Source: Marisa cornuarietis (taxonomy: Eukaryota; Mollusca; Gastropoda; Architaenioglossa; Ampullariidae). Taken from it: 64,000 nt of DNA. The notes under the pieces are model-generated. The model saw only the letters and a program-made list of their open reading frames with translations, searched no databases and was not told the origin of the DNA. The translations under genes were made by a program, and so were the position numbers. The stretch covers positions 2,626,001-2,690,000 of the forward strand of contig SMMW01000521.1 in assembly GCA_004794655.1 (NCBI GenBank), in the 5' to 3' direction. The number at the start of each line of letters is the position of its first letter. Position 1 is the stretch's first letter. Of this stretch, positions 28,101 through 36,900 are shown one piece after another.

Positions 28101-28666
28101 AAATAAATATTACATATGTCTGCTACAGTATTTTTTCCTGTTTCAATTGACATTTTGATTGATCTGCAGCACAACCTAGGTCTGAAAATGAAAATGTTAC
28201 TCCACACACCCCTGGGGTGCATCTGTTGATAAGTATGTGCTTTAGACTACACTCTCGCAACCAAGACTAAGATTATGTTCACAAATAATAACAGCTGTCA
28301 GTGAGGTTTATTAACAGTAGGTCTGTTTAGTACTGTTGTTATTTGTGCATTTCTGCTTAGTTGTACACCTTCCTTCGGACCAGTAAAAGCAATTGTAGTG
28401 CTTAGCACATGTGGTCAGTTTACACTGATTTCTTGTGTATGAAAGTAAATAACATATGATAACAATATTTAAATTTTCTTTTTACTACTGTGTATTGTGC
28501 ATGCTGCTTTACAAAAAAATCTAGGTCCAGCATAAGTTTTATAACTGCTCAAATTGAGATCAGCTAAGGAGCATGCGGTCTAGTTTGATCCTTTAAATTG
28601 CTCTTTAATGTCATATTTCATGGAGTATTTAGTCTGGTCTTCTATTTTGTTTCAGCCGTACTTTAA
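383..28666 (+). CDS. Receptor A: Ig-like single-pass membrane protein (3' end tentative)
   Basis: Exons: 383-443, 1152-1460, 1929-2246, 2894-3024, 4530-4725, 25125-25181, 26322-26381, then tentatively 27424-27561, 28170-28232 and 28656-28666. Together they read open for about 447 codons. Exon 1 encodes a signal peptide (MQTIVLATILVAVGFLCTIK). Exons 2 and 3 each encode a six-Cys Ig-like domain with an 'IWR' Trp and a GEC motif. Exons 4 and 5 form a second six-Cys domain, with an extra Cys (QCCW) that paralogues lack. Two short Ser/Thr stalk exons follow. The possible transmembrane exon (27,424) is hydrophobic and phase-compatible but not clearly homologous to that of B. The last exon ends after four codons, so the tail seen in B is missing. 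Intron 2 uses a GC donor. Intron 5 holds the 19.6-kb transposon. Exons 1-5 are well supported by B; the 3' part is weak. The ligand is unknown. Confidence 0.72.
645..860 (-). repeat. LINE 3'-end-like remnant with (ATT)n tail
   Basis: A (TAA)n tract at about 648-686 is followed by 'aagatttgtgtagcgcatg', the tail type also seen next to the LINE fragment at 34,003-34,606. The same remnant occurs at about 31,190-31,350 in the duplicate, with the triplet tract contracted, so it predates the A/B duplication. No coding remains. Confidence 0.5.
5393..5452 (+). repeat. (ATG)n microsatellite, left flank of transposon
   Basis: About twenty ATG triplets directly abut the left terminal inverted repeat. 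The same intron of receptor B has a shorter uninterrupted (ATG)n at 37,439-37,464 after homologous flanking sequence ('cagcttacttc', 'ctaaaag'). This is therefore the pre-insertion target. Confidence 0.95.
5453..5583 (+). repeat. Left terminal inverted repeat (131 bp)
   Basis: It begins CACCTTATTGTCC and ends AAGCTACGT, and is the exact reverse complement of 24,914-25,044 by base-by-base comparison. It contains the 10-bp palindrome GTCACGTGAC at 5548-5557, a candidate transposase-binding or E-box-type site. Confidence 0.97.
5584..6410 (+). repeat. Left subterminal repeats derived from the TIR
   Basis: Two diverged units of about 390 bp follow the left TIR. Each contains part of the inner TIR with GTCACGTGAC (5664-5673 and 6057-6066). 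Each then has a shared block running through 'aaccaccgccataac'-like and 'taccatatggatgca' sequence to 'tacctaaaaagtcccatta'. The right end has no such extension, so the ends are asymmetric. Confidence 0.8.
6628..11304 (+). CDS. KDZ-transposon accessory gene: HMG-like + GTF2I-like repeat + Myb-like
   Basis: Exons: 6628-6648, 6959-7034, 7198-7358, 7833-7987, 8409-8595, 8945-8983, 9189-9230, 9451-9489, 9695-9736, 10104-10141, 10586-10651, 10901-11072, 11277-11304. All are phase-compatible except at the fourth. The start (MKPKRGN then TALTVFVKRL, EFAALSPLEKGKLAAEA) resembles an HMG box. Exons 4-5 give a GTF2I-like repeat: VQQIFNRAYG, RALG, FPYKKH, ITGMPEGVEFKNP, GVPKLEKI. Four mini-exons, two from each tandem repeat unit, add acidic peptides (GQPQDLAEE, AVEHP). 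A basic Gly/Lys exon follows, then a Myb/SANT-like segment (RTLWTAAEVLAVQQYF) and a basic C-terminus. A 1-nt insertion, probably in the G run near 7,856, shifts exon 4 out of frame. A DNA-binding helper role in transposition is inferred. Confidence 0.75.
8812..9940 (+). repeat. ~507-bp tandem repeat carrying two mini-exons per unit
   Basis: The motif 'gggcctgcccatccc' recurs at about 8812, 9320 and 9826. The first two intervals are near-identical full units; the third is truncated near 9,940. Each full unit encodes a 39-nt and a 42-nt exon with the same phase. Extra units therefore lengthen the accessory protein in frame by 27 residues. Confidence 0.9.
11540..12455 (+). repeat. Internal inverted repeat, left arm
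   Basis: Diverged reverse complement of about 15,195-16,172. Matching landmarks include 'cattccatggttcatcttg' (12,368) against 'caagatgaaccatggaatg' (15,271), and 'attttaattttgtaatatg' against its reverse complement near 15,720. The coding-like stretch preserved in the right arm is frameshifted here. Confidence 0.8.
12698..13300 (-). mobile_element. LINE reverse-transcriptase C-terminal fragment
   Basis: The minus-strand reading gives NVSKTKEMVFDFRR, a stop, then KYLGMIFHRRLNWD and KKAQQRLYLLRKLK. This is the thumb region and downstream part of a non-LTR retrotransposon reverse transcriptase. It is 5'-truncated and broken by stops. Jockey/CR1/L2-type affinity is possible but not settled. Confidence 0.85.
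13400..14115. other. Unresolved repeat-rich stretch
   Basis: This stretch has CA-rich repeats near 13,425-13,490, then sequence with small open frames on both strands. No domain or splice-consistent gene was recognised. It lies between the LINE fragment and the telomere-like block, inside the large inverted repeat. Confidence 0.4.
14118..14500 (+). repeat. Degenerate TTAGGG telomere-like array
   Basis: Dozens of TTAGGG, TTAGAG and TGAGGG-like units (for example 'gttagggttaggttttaggg') are interspersed with 'atgtgtcac' motifs over about 380 bp. A short echo 'gttagggttagcg' occurs at 14,881. This is an interstitial telomere-like tract, not a chromosome end. Confidence 0.85.
14500..14880 (+). 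mobile_element. LINE 3'-end fragment
   Basis: The plus-strand reading contains YCAANRWNFIRFHIRHL. It is homologous to the minus-strand reading GYCAAKQWNFLPFHIR at 34,320-34,480. Both are the extreme C-terminus plus 3' UTR of one LINE family. This copy is interrupted and lacks an open frame. Confidence 0.7.
14905..15180 (+). mobile_element. tRNA-like SINE
   Basis: The 5' part resembles a tRNA-derived promoter: an A-box-like 'gggcagttagcgcc', and 'cctgggttcagctctcgtc' as B box about 45 nt later. It continues into 'gccgtaaaacaccaattccc' and a C/A-rich tail. The family was not identified. Confidence 0.55.
15195..16172 (-). repeat. Internal inverted repeat, right arm
   Basis: Reverse-complement partner of 11,540-12,455. 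The arms surround about 2.7 kb of nested repeats. This arm keeps an 85-codon open frame at 15,915-16,172 that is broken in the left arm, so it is the better preserved copy. Confidence 0.8.
15915..16172 (-). CDS. Unrecognised 85-codon ORF in the inverted-repeat arm
   Basis: The ORF runs from MLLLGNTNVIHTS to TIVDYVSFFC and includes KPFITVYTYIPPVQDEAN. The left arm (about 11,640-11,800) retains aligned codons such as TFSSKNK, FITV, HKYLMH and AIVDY, but with frameshifts. It may be the last exon of a lost gene. No family was recognised and it has no convincing splice partner. Confidence 0.3.
   Translation of the reverse strand: MLLLGNTNVIHTSHKITFSSKNKPFITVYTYIPPVQDEANTREVLISVLEQSRIAVRISDKYLMHRPKLKDFDIKTIVDYVSFFC
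17000..17186 (+). pseudogene. Inverted relic of the transposase gene 3' end
   Basis: On the plus strand this reads SEENLEEESDNESDLDE then stop, matching the transposase C-terminus EENLEEESDDEENVDE read from the minus strand at 17,356-17,405. The homology continues into the 3' UTR, pairing with 17,213-17,355. Together they form a head-to-head inverted duplication with a loop of about 26 nt. Confidence 0.85.
17356..24542 (-). CDS. KDZ-family transposase, 19 exons, intact frame
   Basis: Exons in coding order: 24542-24338, 24100-23993, 23763-23656, 23434-23181, 23043-22932, 22817-22588, 22101-21973, 21811-21737, 21620-21459, 21257-21121, 20988-20886, 20270-20187, 19878-19698, 19466-19377, 19263-19195, 18982-18925, 18670-18617, 18430-18249, 17972-17356. 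The sum is 2,958 nt, about 985 residues, with every junction in phase and no stop. The N-terminus is basic (MPKFKNGGG), followed by the repeat peptide SSQQPVPTTSCMDAFDSI. Next comes a CxC-type zinc region (CICCGF, RCLDCG, FCEDDF, RHK). The RNase H-like core has FDANFGLSR (first Asp), DETAVFGCACRH, YDIAC (second Asp), PIFHSFGHKMACQ and TDGETVERLWSYL (Glu). The C-terminus is coiled coil with an acidic end. It would cut and integrate DNA at the TIRs. The right TIR probably serves as promoter. Confidence 0.9.
23640..24345 (-). repeat. Tandemly duplicated transposase exon (~337-bp unit)
   Basis: Exons 2 and 3 (23,993-24,100 and 23,656-23,763) are near-identical 108-nt exons in repeat units about 337 bp apart. 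The 3' part of exon 1 (24,338-24,400) and the following intron are a more diverged copy. All are phase 1, so each duplication adds 36 residues in frame. The peptide QQPxPxTSCMDAxDSIAxG therefore appears three times. Confidence 0.9.
24914..25044 (-). repeat. Right terminal inverted repeat (131 bp)
   Basis: Exact reverse complement of 5453-5583, ending CAATAAGGTG against the (GAT)n tract. It contains the palindrome GTCACGTGAC at 24,940-24,949. It lies about 370 bp upstream of the transposase start codon. Confidence 0.97.
25045..25100 (+). repeat. (GAT)n microsatellite, right flank of transposon
   Basis: About eighteen GAT triplets follow the right TIR, then 'tatttgccaatattttcgtctag' leads straight into a receptor A stalk exon at 25,125. 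It is the other half of the split target tract. Confidence 0.95.
25403..25789 (-). CDS. Unrecognised antisense ORF in receptor A intron
   Basis: A 128-codon frame with ordinary amino-acid composition includes PLKVVKELVKQIDEQSSSK, an acidic segment MDISDDESRTTSRF and a basic end RAVTKKTGR. It starts at GTG rather than ATG. The upstream minus-strand sequence to about 26,015 has further coding-like pieces broken by stops. It may be a decayed transposon or retrocopy fragment. No family was recognised. Confidence 0.3.
   Translation of the reverse strand: MQITGAKYGELVPNASLDWQSGKLANNKCTWVNFLPQSNSTSSITLSPLKVVKELVKQIDEQSSSKQANAKDMSYYGSRDLQKGSKVIDSAKLEVDDLANFMDISDDESRTTSRFLERERAVTKKTGR
26128..26162 (+). 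repeat. (CA)n microsatellite
   Basis: CA dinucleotide tract interrupted once by 'cagaca', within the intron after the stalk exon 26322 region of receptor A's upstream intron. Confidence 0.9.
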
Positions 28667-30600
28667 GGAGAAATGAATGCCGTACTTAGAGAGGTAAGCC
28701 GAACAGCGAGATGCAGTTAGGCTTAAGAAATAGTAAAGTTGACTTCAATTCTCCTAGACGATAGGGTAATCAGTAGCAACTTTTAAAGGAAACATGGGCT
28801 AAAACTACACAAAACAGCATCACAAATCAACAATATTTTAGCATATTTATACCCTTTACACCACACAGATGGTCAATATTCAGCCTCGCACATGATCAAA
28901 ATTCATACAGTAACTTTAAAAATAATCACATGAATGAAACAACAAAGGACAGCCTCAATTATCTGGTCCTAGTATAACGAATCTAAATGTCAGACAAGGT
29001 CCCCACAATGTTTTAGCAGGTGTGTACAATTGGATTAAAACTTGTCTTTCACAAACGGAGGAAAAAGACAGCTCATTTTTATAGGGAATCTCAAGAAAAC
29101 TGAACTAAGTCTTTGGGATATTGACAGACTTAAGCTTTTAGAGAAGGAAAGCCCCTTCTTTATGATTGTTGCTATCACATTTAACCTTCCAACTGTACAT
29201 GAGATGGTTAACAGTAAATGTTCCAGTTCTTACATTTCTTTGACATTTAATACTCATTAATTTAGTTGGTAATGTCCGGATTTTTTTAGCCTTTGTATTA
29301 TATGCAGGAATAAGAGGCACCTTAAAAATCAAATGATAAATGACACATTTATTTGACAAAGACACTATTGGTGATCCTGTAGTGAGCATAATAACAATAT
29401 AAATTAGTTCATCAAAATGATACTTGTCAATAAGACACCACATGCTGTCCAGTAGTATTCTGTTAGAAAGGCAAGTGCAACACCTATGCCTTGGCAAAGC
29501 TACTATAAAAATTCATAGTTGTTTTAATAACATTCCATTCAAAAAAGACCAATACACGTTTTGATCTGTCAAACATCTTTTTGTTTAACATGTACTGTAC
29601 CATATAAATAGAAAAATATTAGCAGGAGAATTTTTGTTGTCATAAAGAATATTCTCTTGACTCATTGAGTTTTGTTCCTTTTTTCGTTGTAAAATGTGAT
29701 ATGTTAACTGTTCTATTTTACTTGTACGCTTCAAGTTGAACAAAGGAACTAACTACTGTGGCACGTCTACAGCGAAAAGTTATAATTTTGATATAATTAA
29801 ACAACGTACGATGTACAAAGAAACATATTCATCCGTCCAGGTAAACATAAAAATAGGGTGACACACAGACAGATGCACAAATAGAAGGAGACACAAAAGC
29901 AAAGACCACAAACACAATATTCTATAACAAACGACGCATACTAAAGCAGAGATTGAACATCTCTAACCCCTGTCAGCAGATTCTTAACTGCATGAGCCAC
30001 GTTTCCTGTACACACTCATAATCTGTACACCGACTGTGATAAGTGAGCATCACATCGAGTGGATTTAAAGATTCTTCCCGGTCTGCGGAAGGGCTTGTCC
30101 TAAGTTTAGAGGCAAGTAACAATTCAACACAAAAGCCAGTGTGTATGTAACATGGGCACAAATCTCGATAGACACGCTCTTAGAACATAGAATGTCAGAA
30201 AACGGAAAACACAGAAGTCTCTGATAATGTCTAGTCAGTTTGTATCTAAGTGTTTCTATATGTTTATGTGTCGTGAATATGTCGTAAACAGTGACTAGGG
30301 CTGATAATTTTAAAGTTTGTTTTTTTTTTGGGGGGGGCAAAGTTTTGTTACGATGAAGCTGGAAATGTATGAAGGGTTAGAGGTAGTACAAGGCTGGAGT
30401 TAGTTACAAGGACAAGATGTTAAGCTTACCCTTTGGAATAATTGCTAAAACAGAGTTAAGGAAAGGATAGGAAAAAGGAATTTTAAAGGTAGAGTAGAAT
30501 TACTTGCTTGTTTGTCTTTTTGTTTTGCTAAGAAACCCAGCTTTAATCTGTTACAAATAAAAATAGCTATTTTCCTTCATCAATACCTTAGAAAGACAGA
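28667..30600. other. Spacer between receptors A and B
   Basis: No splice-consistent gene was recognised. The open frames at 29,042-29,260 (+) and 29,138-29,497 (-) overlap each other, lack domains and have no paralogous support. A poly-T/poly-G run ('tttttttttggggggg') lies near 30,320. The duplication with position 1 onwards resumes at about 30,608. Confidence 0.5.
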
Positions 30601-30769
30601 AAAAAATATTAGCGGGAATATGGTGTTTGTGTGTATGTGTGCATGTATGTGTCTGTCTTTGCTTACATCCATTTATGCGTTTGAATGACATGAGTTTAGT
30701 GTGTATATCCGCTGTTGCAATGTAGTTGTGTCTGTTTCCTTTCAAATTAGGAAGACAGGCTTCTCGTCC

Positions 30770-30940
30770 AGCCCGCCATTGTTCCTGCTGAATAGCGTTT
30801 ACTTCCTCTTCCACTTGACATCCACCAAGTCACTACAGACCTAACTGGTGTGCTAGAGAGTTGAGAGTGAAATCACGACACATCGTAATCTTTATATCTT
30901 TCTATTAGCGTTGAAAAAAATAGGTCTTGTTACTAAAGTC
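30770..30940 (+). promoter_or_regulatory. Conserved upstream region of receptor B
   Basis: Matches 200-382. The ETS/PU.1-like 'acttcctcttcc' is preserved at 30,801-30,812, as are 'gacatccaccaagtca' and 'gtgctagagagttgagag'. Regulatory function is inferred. Confidence 0.4.
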
Positions 30941-33900
30941 ATGCAAACAATCGTGCTTGCTACTATTCTTTTAACGGTTGGTTTTGTATGTACGATCAAA
31001 GGTAAGTTTTTTACGTCTTCTGTGTTACTTTGTCTTTCTATTAAGCCATTAATTAACATCTTAATGGTACTACTAGTTCATTAAAGACGGCAACCAAATA
31101 CTTTTGTAATTGGCTACACAACGGTTGATCTTCTTCTCTCTAAACACATGTCAAATATATTTCACACTGAGATTTCTCATACACATGTAAATAAAGATTT
31201 ATTTAGCGCTTTTCCAATGATTTGCTCACAACGCTTCTCGTAGCAAACAGACTGAATCACTAACAACTATGCATCCACATTCGAATTAAACAGGCACACT
31301 CACTTCATTAACATTCACTCACTCATACACAAAGTAAAATAATTACAGACACACGGTATGCACGACCATAGTCAGGACAGAGTTACAGTAAAGTCGTCGT
31401 TCTTAAATTATGCATCTTATGTTTGGACTGAAAGGTGTTATGAGAATCGAAGTAACGAAGGCTGACGAGTAATCTGTTTAAAGTTGACGGGGCTTGGTAG
31501 CAAAAGACATCTGTCCATGCTTCTTTGCCTTAGCACGCATTAGCGATACATAAAAGATGCAATGTCAATAAATAAATGACATGCACAACACTGAGGCATG
31601 AAAACATTTTTAAAAAACGTAATATGCTCAGATGTGCATTTCTGTGTAGGAAAAGATGAATGTTTTGTGAATGTTTCATTTGGCGCGCACAATTTAAAAC
31701 TGACTTTTGGATTTTACGACACCAGGTGTAAAACTAAAAAACTGCACAAATAGGAAGTTAGAGGTAACTGCAGGCGCACCTCTACCGATCATCTGTGAGA
31801 ACATCACCCAGGATCGGTCTGTTTTATGGCGACACGGGCATAAAGCCATTCTTGGCGAGTGTTACACTAACGGGAGCTGCTCGAATTTCTACGATGAATA
31901 CACATTGACCAGAGAGGCGAACTCTACCAACAGCCAGCTCGAGTTTCTTACAAACATCACAGTAGACAACGGTGTTAACATAAGTTGCGAATATCGGGGC
32001 GGAGCCATGGACACCTGTACACTCGATATTAAAGGCAAGTCTCGTTCTATTTGATATGATTCAGTAAAGATATTATACATAGCAATCTGTCTCAACGGGT
32101 CCGCCATTGCAACAATGATGCTAAAATATTATCAAGCAGCAACACTGTTTGTATCATAATCACACATAAAAATATGTAAGTTAAGTAGTCGTTGATACAG
32201 TTATTGCCTTTGTCCTTTATTGCTATTCTCTCGTCGCTTTCGTGTTCAGTATTCACAAACTTCTGAGGATATACTTTAATGCTTTGACTCTTTTAAGTTT
32301 ACAAAATTAATTGTGTGTTCGTTATCGTAAAAGTCGTACATTACAGTGCCTTGACTTGTAATAAACTTTACATTGCTAAATAATGTTCTTTACATAAAAT
32401 AAAACAACGAAAGGTGTCCTCTGAGCTATCGTTTGCGTATATAACTGTGTCCAAATAAACAGGTGCATGCAATAATTTGTAAATATTATTTTGTTACCAG
32501 GTGTAGAAATTATGAACTGCAGGAGCAAGAAGTTGGTAAGATTTGAAAATTCATCTAAAGCGATCACATGCATAAATATCCCAGTGAATAACAGCATTAT
32601 TTGGCGCTTGGGAGCAAACAGAAACTATATTGGAGAATGCAGCTCTTTGGGAACATGCTTAAATAATATGAGCGCTTCCTACAGAATCATCAGAGAGAAA
32701 TATTCAGCTGAGAGCCACCTCCTTATCCATCAGAATCTACGAGGTCTACGTGGCGCTCGCATCACTTGTGAAGACGAGTCAGGAAAGTCTGCTGACACTT
32801 GTCAACTCGTCATCAGAGGTCAGTCTTTTTCATTCTTTCTAGCATAAACATATTGACACCTCAAAGCAAGATCTGTCTGTCAAAAATTCAAATCTTTGTG
32901 ATAGCCTCACCTGTGCCTCCTACTCTTCTTTACTTTAGCTTTTACGCTTCTTTCTCTCCCGAAAATTTTTCTGTTTGCTACATTTGTTTAACTTTTTAGA
33001 TTTTGGATATTTGTATTCAAACTTTTAAAACTGTAGTCCTGTTTACACTTGTTTATTGTTTTACACTGTGAAAATAGGCAATCTGTACGAGGACATCAAA
33101 CTTGACTACTAAATGCCTCGCTGTCTCCTTTTCTACTTTGCTGTTGTGAGATTCCTTTTTACTTGCCTATGGCAAGTTGACTTTTGTGTGTGCACAAAAC
33201 AGCTCCTTTAAAGGGACAAAATAACCCAATACACTTGTATCTCAACACATCATAGCACACATTATCGAAAATCCACTATTTAATTAATACAACTAATACT
33301 GAACTTTTGTAAACGACATATTTGTTCAAATATTATTTTACCGAAATAATTAATTTTTTCACCAGTGCGTTTATAAAGTGTGTTTATCCTCACTTTAACG
33401 CATGTGGCTTTTTCTAGGTCATCCGGTTCTTAAAGGCTGTACAATAAACACCAATATTACCAGAGGAACAGCCTCAGGCTCATGTATTGTACACGAGTTC
33501 TTTACCTCTGACAACAATGCCCAATGCCGTTGGACAATGAGCGATACGGTAAACGTTTTTGATTTTAAAAATAGAAACCTAAGTACGAGTGAGTGAGTGA
33601 GTGAATGATCAGTTGTATAATATTAATGGTTATTTGCAATAATAGCATCTTCTTCCTATGTATAGGAAAGTGTGTACCATTCGTGTAGCGAGAATTCTTT
33701 TCTTAAGCGGTTGAATATTTTGCAATCACAGGGTGTAGATGAATCGAATCTTACTAAAAATAACTATGTGCTGGTCTTTTGGAAACAGTCCCCTTGCACT
33801 CTCAAGTCTTATCTTTGAAGCGGCTAGATGCGTTACTCTCGGTCGGACGGGGATTATCTTTGTTTAATAACAATCGTTGACTATGAAAGCTTCTTTTGTA

Positions 33901-36900
33901 AGAAATTATATGCCCAGTATCATTGCTGAACACTTTTTAAATACTAAAGGCAGTAAGAGCTCTTTATTTCAAAAAGATGGTAGGTTTTTGGTTCTATGTT
34001 TATAATAATAATAATAGTAATGATAATAATAATCATAATAATCATAATAATAATGAAGATTTTATAGCGCGTATTCACACTCATAGAGAGCATGCTTTTA
34101 GCGCCTAAAACAGGAAGAGACATGAAATAAATGGATAGAACACAAGAGACAGAAGAATAAACGACAGTACTGACGACAAACAGAAACAAAGAAAACACAA
34201 AAGACACCGAGTAACAGGAACAGAGAATATATAGTGATTCTGCAGAGAAAGATGGGCAGACAAGTAGCAAGAGCAGAAGGGGGGGGGGGTAAGAAGGACG
34301 AGCGTTGTGTGGACTATGTTAGGAGTAATACTCAAGGAAGAGGTGCGTTTTCAGTGCAGATTTGAAGGATTCAGTTGTAGGAAGGAGACGGATATGGAAA
34401 GGGAGAAAGTTCCATTGTTTTGCTGCACAGTAGCCAAAAATCATGTGACCATATGTTGTTGTTCTGGTGACAGTTAAGAGACGGTCATCAGTCGAAGAGC
34501 ATAGTTGTCTGGCTGGGATGTAAGCGAGGAGAAGTTTAGAGAAATAAGTATGACAGGAGCCTGCAAAGAAATTAACACACAGCAAATTTGTATAAATAAG
34601 ACAGTTACACACATGCTGAAGCATTACATAATTATGCTAGAACTCCCTCTTACAGCCTTAAGGCCTATTCTCACGCTGCAATATACCGCACTTAGCAGGG
34701 TTAGCAGGCTGGGTGGGGGCTTTACATCGAGGTTTTCACGGATAGGACGCGATTCTATTTTCTTGCAGAGCCTGACCTACATTACATGGCTGTAGCCAAT
34801 CGGAATGCTTGAACACAGTCGCCTCCCTTTTACCTCCAAATTAAGAAATGGCGGTGTGGTCAGAAAAAAGGTCTACGAGTATGATATGTATGTGGGAAAA
34901 CTACCTGTGTTTGTTCGACACTGCCAGTCCAGAGTATCTCAACCGAGATAAGGCCAATAATGCCTGAATTGAAATTGCTCGTGCTCTGGGCAGCCTCGAT
35001 CAGATATAAAAGTTCTTCAAACGTTGCAGACGACATTCGCAAAAAGCGTCTGCATTCTCTCCGGGTCTTCCGAAGATATTTCTTTTAGAGGACATGAAAA
35101 TAAGGCATCTAAATGACTCCTTTGCGCTACCCACCCCTCATCCACATCTTTTTTTTTTCTTCTTCTCTTTCTCCCTACTTCATCAGACAATGTTATTAAC
35201 GTAGCAGCAGTAGCTTCCGAAAGTATTTGATTGTCTGCCATTTTGTCGACTACCCACAATGCGCTGCGCGGATGACGTCATCTAGCAGGACACTAGCGAG
35301 TGGCCTTGCTACGTGAGAGTAGAACGGTGCCTAGCAGGCAAAAGCTTTCATGTACAAAACCCTGAAAACATTGCAGCGTGAGAATAGGCCTTTAGGTAGG
35401 AGTTACTAGTCAGTGCACATGGCCTACATGGACCCTTACTGCAGTCAAGCCTGAGCATTTAGCTGAAAGCGGACTTGGGGTCTCAGTGTTTTCTTGTGAG
35501 CATACTTTTACTCCCCACCGTCGGATGCGACTGATACCTAGTGTAGGATGAGTAGATAGCCATCTACGTGTCTATAGAAATTCGCGAATCTATTTTGTGG
35601 TTGTAATAAGTTATAATACTTAAAGTTGTGCAATGCATGTCGATTATGATCTCACTCATTAAGGAGACATAAACACCATATGACGGACGGAAGGTGAACC
35701 ACCCTTACAGACAGCTAATAAAAGGCAAAAGTAGAGAAAAAGAGGAAATAGGTGACAAATAGTAAGGATTTTCTTCCATAATCATTTATCAGCTTCTGAG
35801 CAACCGACCGCAACAAAACTTATAAGTATTGTTGTTTAACTTTACATGTAACAGGCTCTGATCTAATGATTGTAAGCAGGAAGGAATTACAGTTATACGT
35901 TGGTCAAAAACTGACTACATTATTCAAATTTGTGTCACATGCTTCTAACATTTAAGGGCGATATAAATATATTTAAAATTGTTGTATCAATGCCTCAGAT
36001 AAAAATAACTGTGTACTTCTTTCGTCAGGTTCCTTTTTCCTGAGACCTCGCGGCTTACTGATATTTAACTTTTTTGTGTTATATATCCTATTGGCTTTTT
36101 GTTTTCACTTAGAAAGATGAGACCAAAAAGATAACCTCGAAATTTAGGATCTAAGAATTGTGCTCACCTTAAACTCACGGAAAACCATTAAAAATACTGT
36201 GTTTGTCTGCAGTGAAGTCTGTATATTTAATTCAATATTTTTACGTGTATTCATGTTGTGATGGTGAAGATAAGTATGTTTTGTTAATTTTTGTTCTTAT
36301 AGATTTTTTATGATCTGAATTTACTGAAAGTGATATAACCTGTGAATGTCATTGAAAATTGCTGTAGACTGCGCCGAAGCAGCCGCATAAATAAACGTTA
36401 TTATTTTTAGGGTTTAAAACTAAAACAAAAAATGTATCCTAGTGTACATTAAATCGTAGCATTGTCAGAGTATTATTACTTCACATTTTGTAATGTGTTG
36501 GTATTTTTCAGCGCGACAAAAGCCTTATCCAGAGACATAATCGCTTGATATCCCGTATCTCGTTCATCTATACCTGTGAGAACATGTGGAGTTGTCGAGG
36601 GACATGTAACTTTACGTCACCCCTGCCACAAAAGAAGGGAGTATACACCTACACTATAATGGCTCTTGATTCTCCCCAAGCCACATTTTCAAAGAATATT
36701 ACGATCGGTGGGTTTTAATTATGACACTTGTCACTTCATTTGAAACCCTTTTAATTGTTACTTTTTTCCTTACTTGTCTCAGTTGTAGCATCATACATAT
36801 AACATTCTCTACCCATATATCGACTTTGTTAATGATCTTTATATTTACAGTTATATAATATCCTATAGGGTACATGTCGGATAGCCTTCATCTTCAAACT

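Noticed and set aside
29138..29497. 119-codon minus-strand ORF in the A-B spacer
   Set aside because: Overlaps an opposing ORF, composition is unremarkable, and no homologous or splice evidence supports it.
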